Assembly: GCA_900074725.1 (NCBI GenBank)
Contig: LT598456.1
Location: 999,488 to 1,063,487, forward strand
Source: Lachancea dasiensis
Lineage: Eukaryota > Ascomycota > Saccharomycetes > Saccharomycetales > Saccharomycetaceae
Reading direction: 5' to 3'
DNA length: 64,000 nt
Position numbers and translations under genes: made by a program. Positions 58,417 through 64,000 of this stretch are shown piece after piece (the first letter of the stretch is position 1; the number at the start of each line of letters is the position of its first letter). The notes beneath the pieces were generated by a model. It ran no database searches. It was not told where the DNA came from and saw only the letters and a list, made by a program, of their open reading frames with translations.

Positions 58417-60024
58417 ATGGCAGCAGAGGGACTACTTGCGAGAAACGCGAACGCAAAATCCCAATGGCCCTCGGTTTCTGAAAACGAAAGTGTCTCAGTC
58501 GACAACTCCTATGAGGATGATCTTTATGACGGATCTGCATTTGAGCAAATATACCTCGAAAAATCTAGGGTTGTTTCGAAGGCAATTGACGAAATTGGCT
58601 TCGGAAAATATCAAGTTGGATTGTTTATAGTAGCAGGATTTGGTTGGTTTTCAGATAACGCGTGGCCCGTAGTTACCAGCTTGTTGCTTCCTAGACTACA
58701 AGAAGTCGATGGAGTGCACCCACCGAGTGCTGGAAGAACACCATTAATTACTTTGGCTCAAAACCTGGGACTCTTGGCAGGCGCCTTGTTTTGGTCTCTG
58801 TCATCCGATGTCATCGGTAGGAGATGGGCTTTCAACCTTACGTTTCTGTGGACAGCAATTTGGGGTATTGTTGCTGGCTCATCACCTAACTTTGCAGCTT
58901 TGGGAGTATTTGCGGCCCTTTGGAGTTTCGGTGTGGGAGGGAATCTTCCTGTTGACTCTGCAATTTTTATCGAAAACTTGCCTTCGAAATACAACTATTT
59001 GTTAACGGTTCTGAGTATTTTTTGGGCTTTTGGCCAAATCGTTACAAATCTCCTCTCATGGGCCTTGATTACCAACTTTTCTTGCGAAACGGATGTTGTG
59101 CACAAAAGTTGTAATTGGGGCTGGAGATATTTTCTGTTTGCAATGGGCGGATTAACATTTTTATTGTTTGCGATTCGGTTTGCTTTTAGAGTTCTTGAAT
59201 CTCCTAGATTCCATATTTCTCGGGGCGATAATGAGGCCGCTATTGCTACGTTGCATCAGATTGCTAAAATTAATGGTAAAGAGACGAGCATCAAGCTCGA
59301 AGATTTGATGGAAATCGATAGACGCTACCACAAGTATGAAAACACAGAAAATGATGATAGTGGCTTGCTATCCGGAAGGCAAATAGTGCGGAATAAACTA
59401 GCAAAGTACGGCTCGGAACATATCAAGGCTCTATTTGGATCTAGGAAACAAGCGTACTCATCACTTATGGTCATATTCGTGTGGGCAATTATCGGTCTTG
59501 CATTTCCCCTGTACAATGCTTTCATACCAACTTACTTGTCCGAGAGAGGGAACGCAAATGAGTCATTAAGCGTGGCGTTAACTTATAGGAACAGTTTGAT
59601 TATTGCTGTGATGGGAATTCCAGGCGCTATCATTGGTGGTATATGCGTTGAAACAAAGCTGGGAAGAAAAGGTAGCCTTTGCCTTTCAATGATAATAACC
59701 GGAATTATTTTATTTGGATCAACAACATCGAAAACCAGTAATTCTTATTTGGGCTGGAACTGTGGATTCAGTCTTGTTTCAAATATAATGTATGGGGTAC
59801 TATACGCATATACACCGGAGATTTTCCCATCGAAGGTAAGAGGCACAGGTGTGGGTATAGCTGCCAGTGCCAATCGTGTTTTAGGGATATTCTCTCCCAT
59901 CATTGGTATGTACGCCAACCTGGAAACCTCAGCCCCTATCTTCGTCAGCGGGGCACTGTTTATTTTAGCAGGTGTCATTTCTGCATTTTTCCCCTACGAA
60001 TCTCGAGGTAAGGCAACATACTGA
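58417..60024 (+). CDS. MFS carrier, SVOP/sugar-porter-like, fungal-specific group
   Basis: 535 residues with 12 predicted helices. The N-terminal motif AIDEIGFGKYQVGLFIVAGFGW is typical of the SV2-related (SVOP) group of the sugar porter superfamily. Further elements: SSDVIGRRWAFN (about 129-140), FGVGGNLPVDSAIFIE, LESPRFHISRGDNEAA after helix 6, TPEIFPSKVRGTGVGIAASANR and FPYESRGKA at the end. Fungal relatives are common in filamentous species; I know no S. cerevisiae counterpart. Substrates of the group are mostly unknown, probably organic anions or sugars. Confidence 0.88.
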   Translation: MAAEGLLARNANAKSQWPSVSENESVSVDNSYEDDLYDGSAFEQIYLEKSRVVSKAIDEIGFGKYQVGLFIVAGFGWFSDNAWPVVTSLLLPRLQEVDGVHPPSAGRTPLITLAQNLGLLAGALFWSLSSDVIGRRWAFNLTFLWTAIWGIVAGSSPNFAALGVFAALWSFGVGGNLPVDSAIFIENLPSKYNYLLTVLSIFWAFGQIVTNLLSWALITNFSCETDVVHKSCNWGWRYFLFAMGGLTFLLFAIRFAFRVLESPRFHISRGDNEAAIATLHQIAKINGKETSIKLEDLMEIDRRYHKYENTENDDSGLLSGRQIVRNKLAKYGSEHIKALFGSRKQAYSSLMVIFVWAIIGLAFPLYNAFIPTYLSERGNANESLSVALTYRNSLIIAVMGIPGAIIGGICVETKLGRKGSLCLSMIITGIILFGSTTSKTSNSYLGWNCGFSLVSNIMYGVLYAYTPEIFPSKVRGTGVGIAASANRVLGIFSPIIGMYANLETSAPIFVSGALFILAGVISAFFPYESRGKATY

Positions 60025-61282
60025 ACTTTGCACAAAATATTTGAACTGATATACCTATCTACAATAATTATATACTAATTCGTCTAACGAAGCACTGGAT
60101 GTTTTCGTATTTGCCATTTCCCCAGAAGATATCCCAATCTCACTAACATGGAAGACAACTAGGTAACTTCTCCAGAAACAAGTCACAGATCAGTTTGTGC
60201 TTCGTAGCTTTTACCTCATACCTTCCTGGACTCGGACCGTACCAATATCGTCACCTTGACTCGATTTTTGGCAAAACGATCTGCCCCTACACTTTAACTC
60301 GAATGTTTTCTCTCATGGCTTATCAATTTAAGATGTGTCTTTTTCTCGGTTGTAGAATGAAGGCCTGAGTCCTTCTCCTCTCCTTTTGGCGAACAAATTT
60401 GTTTTGTTACCGATCATAAGTCTGGCAATCACATACAGTTTTGGCTCATGCGCCCCACATGAACTGTTAGTTAGTTATTCACCTGCGCAGTTTTTAGATA
60501 GCAGGGTGCAAAGCGGGTTATTTTAATTTCGCTGCCGAACTGGCTTTATATTAGTCAGGGTGATAGTTTTTCTAGTATAACTTTCCACTGGTAGCGTAGT
60601 CACTTGGCGATGGCATTAATAATCTTATCGGTATTATACAATGGCATTCATGCTTTCTTAGTGCTAATGAATTTGTCAATTTACCTAACACAACTTTCAC
60701 TTTCACGATTATCCATAATGATTGAAGGCCGTTGCAGCCATATCTGAATCAAGATAGGAAACGTTCTTGTTATGTTGCGGGTATCGTCATTTTTCAATAC
60801 ACTTTGAACTTACCCCACCTCCCACCAAGAATATGATCAAAGATTGCCAAATTCAGAAAAGCGTGTCGCTAGTATTTCGCCGTGGCAATCGACTATGAAA
60901 TCATCATTTAAGCTTTTCGAGCAGCTCTCAACCATGTGTTTCTTTTGCAAGCCAAGAAAGTAAGCACTAAAATCTCACAAAAATCGATGAAGTAATTAGA
61001 TTTTGATTTTATATGGGTCTTGTTCTTTAGTAAATTTGTCTATACGCATGCCTAAGGACAAATTACAAATCCATGTCGCCAAACCAAAAATAAATAAAAT
61101 AGCGTAATGCCCAACACACGCGATTAGTGAGTAGAACAAAAGTTTTGCATTAATGTTGGCTTAGAGCCTTTATCAGTTCTGGGAAAAAGAATGCTAAGAT
61201 TGTGTTATTGTGCTTAAAGTTAAAGATTGATTAGTCATTATTTCACGTAGCTTAGCCTTGTCGAGCTGTCACGTGCTAGTTT

Positions 61283-61289
61283 TTAGTAA
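61283..61289 (-). promoter_or_regulatory. Yap1-type site (TTACTAA)
   Basis: TTAGTAA on the plus strand, TTACTAA on the minus strand, 106 bp upstream of the flavin oxidoreductase. Yap1 controls old yellow enzyme genes in S. cerevisiae; use here is inferred. Confidence 0.45.
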
Positions 61290-61313
61290 TGGCTACGTTT
61301 GGTTACTCAAACG

Positions 61314-61320
61314 TATATAA
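61314..61320 (+). promoter_or_regulatory. TATA box of the OYE-type gene
   Basis: TATATAA, 75 bp upstream of the ATG at 61395. Confidence 0.6.
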
Positions 61321-61394
61321 AGTAAGTTAGTTACCTGGTGTGAACCTGAAACGACTAGCCAGAATGGTCAGTCTAAGTACAATAGAACATCACG

Positions 61395-62654
61395 ATGTCA
61401 ACATCCATCACAGTACCAGATTCAATTGCAGTTGAGTATTATTCTCCTGAGCCTCCAGCCCCAGCCGGAAGTGCTGTTGAGCCGCAACCTGATGGGAAGC
61501 CAATACCAAGGATATTCCAAAAACTAAAACTCAAGAATTTGGAACTCCCAAATAGAATCGGCGTTTCCCCCATGTGCATGTATTCGGCGGATGCAAATTT
61601 CGAAGCTACCCCCTTTCACCAAATCCACTATGGTCAATTATTTTTGAGGGGCCCTGGCTTGACTATCGTTGAAGCTACTGCTGTTTCTCCAGAGGGCCCT
61701 TTATCGCCCCAAGACTTGGGAATTTGGACAGATAAACAAGCAGAGAAACTAAAGGGAATTGTTGACTTTGCCCATGCTCAAAAACAATTAGTAGCTGTAC
61801 AAATTGGCCACGGTGGACGCAAGGCAAGCGGTCTCGCGATGTATCTCCACCTGGAGCAAATTGCAGATAAATCCATTGGAGGGTGGCCCGAAAACGTGGT
61901 AGCTCCTAGTGCAATTCAGTATAGGCCAAACGGAAACTATTTAACTCCGAGAGAATTAACGAATGAAGAGGTTAAAAGAATCGTAAAAGATTTTGGTCTG
62001 GCCGCCAAAAGAGCTGTTGAAATTTCGGGCTTTGATGCAATCGAACTACACGGGGCTCATGGCTACCTAATCAGCGAATTTCTGAGCGCTACTTCGAACA
62101 AAAGAACCGATGAGTATGGCGGTAGCTTCAATAACCGAATTAGATTTCTACTCGAGATCATTGAGGAAGTCAAAGCGCAAGTTGGAGAATCGGTTCCACT
62201 TTTGCTAAGAATTTCGGCTAGTGAAAATGTTGACGAAGATGAAGACAGCTGGAAGTTGGAGGACTCTGTCAAGCTGGCTAAGATAGTCGTTGAAAAGGGT
62301 GTGGACATGCTTGATATCAGCTCCGGTGGCAACAACTATAAGCAGTCCTCTAGAGGGAAGAAGGCAGTTCATGCCCAGCTATCTAAAGAAATAAAGAAAG
62401 CTGTCGGTGACAGTGCAATTGTTGCCTCCGTTGGTGGCCTAGCTTTAGACATTGACGAAACGACGGAGATGATAGAGAGAGGAGACTATGATATTGCTTT
62501 AATTGGTAGAGAGTTTTTGAGAAACCCTGGGCTCGTTTGGAGTTGGGCCGACAAGCTCGGCATTCGCATCAATCATGCCCTTCAATATGGATGGGGCTTT
62601 TACCCTAACAAAGAACAGATTGTAGAGCTAATTGAAAAGACTAAAAATTTGTAA
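61395..62654 (+). CDS. Old yellow enzyme, YqjM-like (class III type)
   Basis: 419 residues, a TIM-barrel FMN oxidoreductase that reduces activated C=C bonds (enals, enones, maleimides) with NAD(P)H. It is of the bacterial YqjM type rather than the Oye2/Oye3 type: SPMCMYSA with redox-tuning cysteine C61, QIGHGGRKA, substrate-binding histidine pair in ELHGAHGYL (H219, H222), and EFLSATSNKRTDEYGGS. About 35 extra residues precede the barrel (residues 1-40), without a clear targeting signal. Class III enzymes occur in filamentous fungi and bacteria and are absent from S. cerevisiae. The promoter has a Yap1-type site. Confidence 0.93.
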   Translation: MSTSITVPDSIAVEYYSPEPPAPAGSAVEPQPDGKPIPRIFQKLKLKNLELPNRIGVSPMCMYSADANFEATPFHQIHYGQLFLRGPGLTIVEATAVSPEGPLSPQDLGIWTDKQAEKLKGIVDFAHAQKQLVAVQIGHGGRKASGLAMYLHLEQIADKSIGGWPENVVAPSAIQYRPNGNYLTPRELTNEEVKRIVKDFGLAAKRAVEISGFDAIELHGAHGYLISEFLSATSNKRTDEYGGSFNNRIRFLLEIIEEVKAQVGESVPLLLRISASENVDEDEDSWKLEDSVKLAKIVVEKGVDMLDISSGGNNYKQSSRGKKAVHAQLSKEIKKAVGDSAIVASVGGLALDIDETTEMIERGDYDIALIGREFLRNPGLVWSWADKLGIRINHALQYGWGFYPNKEQIVELIEKTKNL

Positions 62655-63884
62655 AGACGTTAAGGGAAAATGTTGTTAACCAACGCCATGTGCCAATAAT
62701 GCCGCAGTTCTGTTGTCAAATGGATGTTTTTACTTGTTGTAATGGTACTTATGGTCTAAAGTGCCTCCCCAGAATTTACAGATACTTCAGGATGGCCACA
62801 GTAGATAACTTCTACTTCGTGACGTTCGCTCCTGAACTCAATTCAAAACCACGACGTCTAAAGAACTCATTCTTGGTATCTCAACGAAAAAGGACACATT
62901 GCGTATGGTGCAGACTCCTATAGATTACACGGAAACTCGGTTTTGAAAGTATTCCCTTCCGAAGAGAGCTATTGCATTAATAGTGAGAGCGAAGAGATGG
63001 TTTAGCTTTGGAAATTGATAAATGTGAAAGTCAGCAACATCTGGAGCTCTGATATCAGTTTCATGATAACTTTAATTCTTATTCATTTTCAGATAGATTA
63101 GATTGGTGCGGTATACTGAATATGACATTACATTAGGAAAATGCAAATCGACATATACATAGAAGCTCGTGAACTGAGCTTTTTGCATATGTATGATATA
63201 ATACCTAACAGGACACTTTGGCAATCTCTGAATTTACGATCTAGGTGGTTGGTATGGCAAAGCGTTCTCCGAATAGATGAAGCTTCGCATGCCAAATAAA
63301 TGGAAAGGTATTCAGGCAATAGCGCAACACAGGAGCACAGCCTATATTTGAGTCCAATGCTGAACTTTTAACTAAAGACCCCTTGGGCGCTCGCGCACGA
63401 CGCTCAAGACTTCATAAACATGTTTTAGAGGGGTTTCAGCTGTTAGCTAGCCTCCCCCTAACATCAGAGGGATGAATGGCACCACTTAGGCAATTTTGAA
63501 CTTCCCAGCGGGAAATTTTCGCCAAGGTCACCTGAAATATTCCACCTTTTTGGATCCTCACGCTGCTTGGCTGGGCAACGAGTATTCTCAAGCGTTTCTG
63601 GTCGTAAATAATGAAAATGAGTCTGCTACGTGGGTGAAAGTCATAAACAGGTGAGAGCAGTTGCTTGGTGCTACTTAGAGTGAAACGAGTCAATATGTAA
63701 GAAAGCCAAAGGTTCATTTCATGGCCAATAATACTACGGGAACTAAGTATCTGGGAACAGTGTTCACCCAGTAGGCTGACACTAGCTTACCTCCGAGGTA
63801 GTTACCCCACGCTCAATGTGCAACCACATGATCTCCCCCCTAGAACTGGACTCCCACCATTTTTTTTCATCTTCCAAAATAGGA
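62655..63884. other. Intergenic before tRNA-Lys
   Basis: 1.23 kb. Frames of 63-93 codons on either strand resemble nothing I know. One at 62690-62923 (MATVDNFYFVTFAPELNSKP within it) has a protein-like look but no family. I call no gene. Confidence 0.45.
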
Positions 63885-63957
63885 GCCTTGTTGGCGCAAT
63901 CGGTAGCGCGTATGACTCTTAATCATAAGGTTAGGGGTTCGAGCCCCCTACAGGGCT
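63885..63957 (+). tRNA. tRNA-Lys (CTT), no intron
   Basis: A 73-nt gene: acceptor GCCTTGT pairs with ACAGGGC, discriminator T; D arm TGGCGCAATCGGTAGCGC; anticodon CTT in GACTCTTAATC; T arm GGGGTTCGAGCCCC. It agrees with the yeast tRNA-Lys(CUU). A T-rich run from 63957 is the Pol III terminator. Confidence 0.97.
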
Positions 63958-64000
63958 TTTTATTTTTCACACTCACGGGAAGCGAGGTGTCTTTAATAAT

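Larger units (their letters stand above)
60025..61394. other. Intergenic, OYE-type gene promoter at its right end
   Basis: 1.37 kb with no ORF worth calling. Its last 130 bp hold GTCACGTG (61268-61275), a Yap1-type TTAGTAA (61283-61289) and TATATAA (61314-61320). GTCACGTG resembles centromere element I, but no long AT block or element III follows. Confidence 0.5.

Noticed and set aside
61268-61275. GTCACGTG as centromere element I
   Set aside because: No AT-rich element II of suitable length and no element III follow; the same hexamer also occurs near 5867, 47777 and 58281.

Overview
The window is nuclear DNA of a budding yeast (Saccharomycetaceae). Genes are compact and mostly intronless, two tRNA genes are yeast-like (tRNA-Leu CAA with intron, tRNA-Lys CTT), and most of the left half carries one-to-one orthologues of S. 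cerevisiae genes. Between 6.6 and 31.8 kb the orthologues of two S. cerevisiae tracks are interleaved: YKL016-YKL025 (ATP7, HCS1, SWD2, YKL018C-A, RAM2, MAK11, CDC16, YKL023W, URA6, PAN3) and YIR025-YIR036 (MND2, YVH1, MGA2, LYS1, YIR035C/IRC24). This double conserved synteny is what a lineage that branched before the whole-genome duplication shows. An L-lactate dehydrogenase gene, well known from Lachancea and rare in other yeasts, makes Lachancea the best guess; the species was not determined.

Layout. 0.7-5 kb: a zinc-cluster regulator and an ADH6/7-type dehydrogenase. 5.9 kb: tRNA-Leu. 6.6-31.8 kb: the conserved housekeeping block, including two genes with predicted spliceosomal introns (the YKL018C-A and YIR035C/IRC24 homologues), a URA6 with a mitochondrial-type N-terminal extension, and a 2.25-kb GC-rich repeat-bearing gap between RAM2 and MGA2/SPT23. 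33.6-39.7 kb: nutrient genes (hexose transporter, secreted acid phosphatase with a Pho4-type site, ZIP zinc transporter). 40.4-41.3 kb: a probable decayed gene. 42-52.3 kb: 5-oxoprolinase (OXP1), an ACS-family permease, a zinc-cluster regulator, a DUF1445/YcsI-family protein, then URA1. 52.7-62.7 kb: L-lactate dehydrogenase, a FLR1-type drug exporter, an orphan, an SVOP-like carrier and a class-III-type old yellow enzyme. The window ends with tRNA-Lys.

The most interesting unit is 41.7-51.2 kb. OXP1 and URA1 are direct convergent neighbours in S. cerevisiae; here a transporter, a regulator and a DUF1445 gene lie between them. DUF1445 (ycsI) also sits beside the unrelated prokaryotic 5-oxoprolinase genes pxpABC in Bacillus. 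All three promoter regions of the unit carry a CGG-N20-CCG inverted repeat, and the DUF1445 promoter has two GATAAG boxes. I read this as a candidate pathway-specific 5-oxoproline (pyroglutamate) utilisation cluster with its own regulator and operator. The gene families and the sites are visible in the sequence; the pathway and the operator function are inference.
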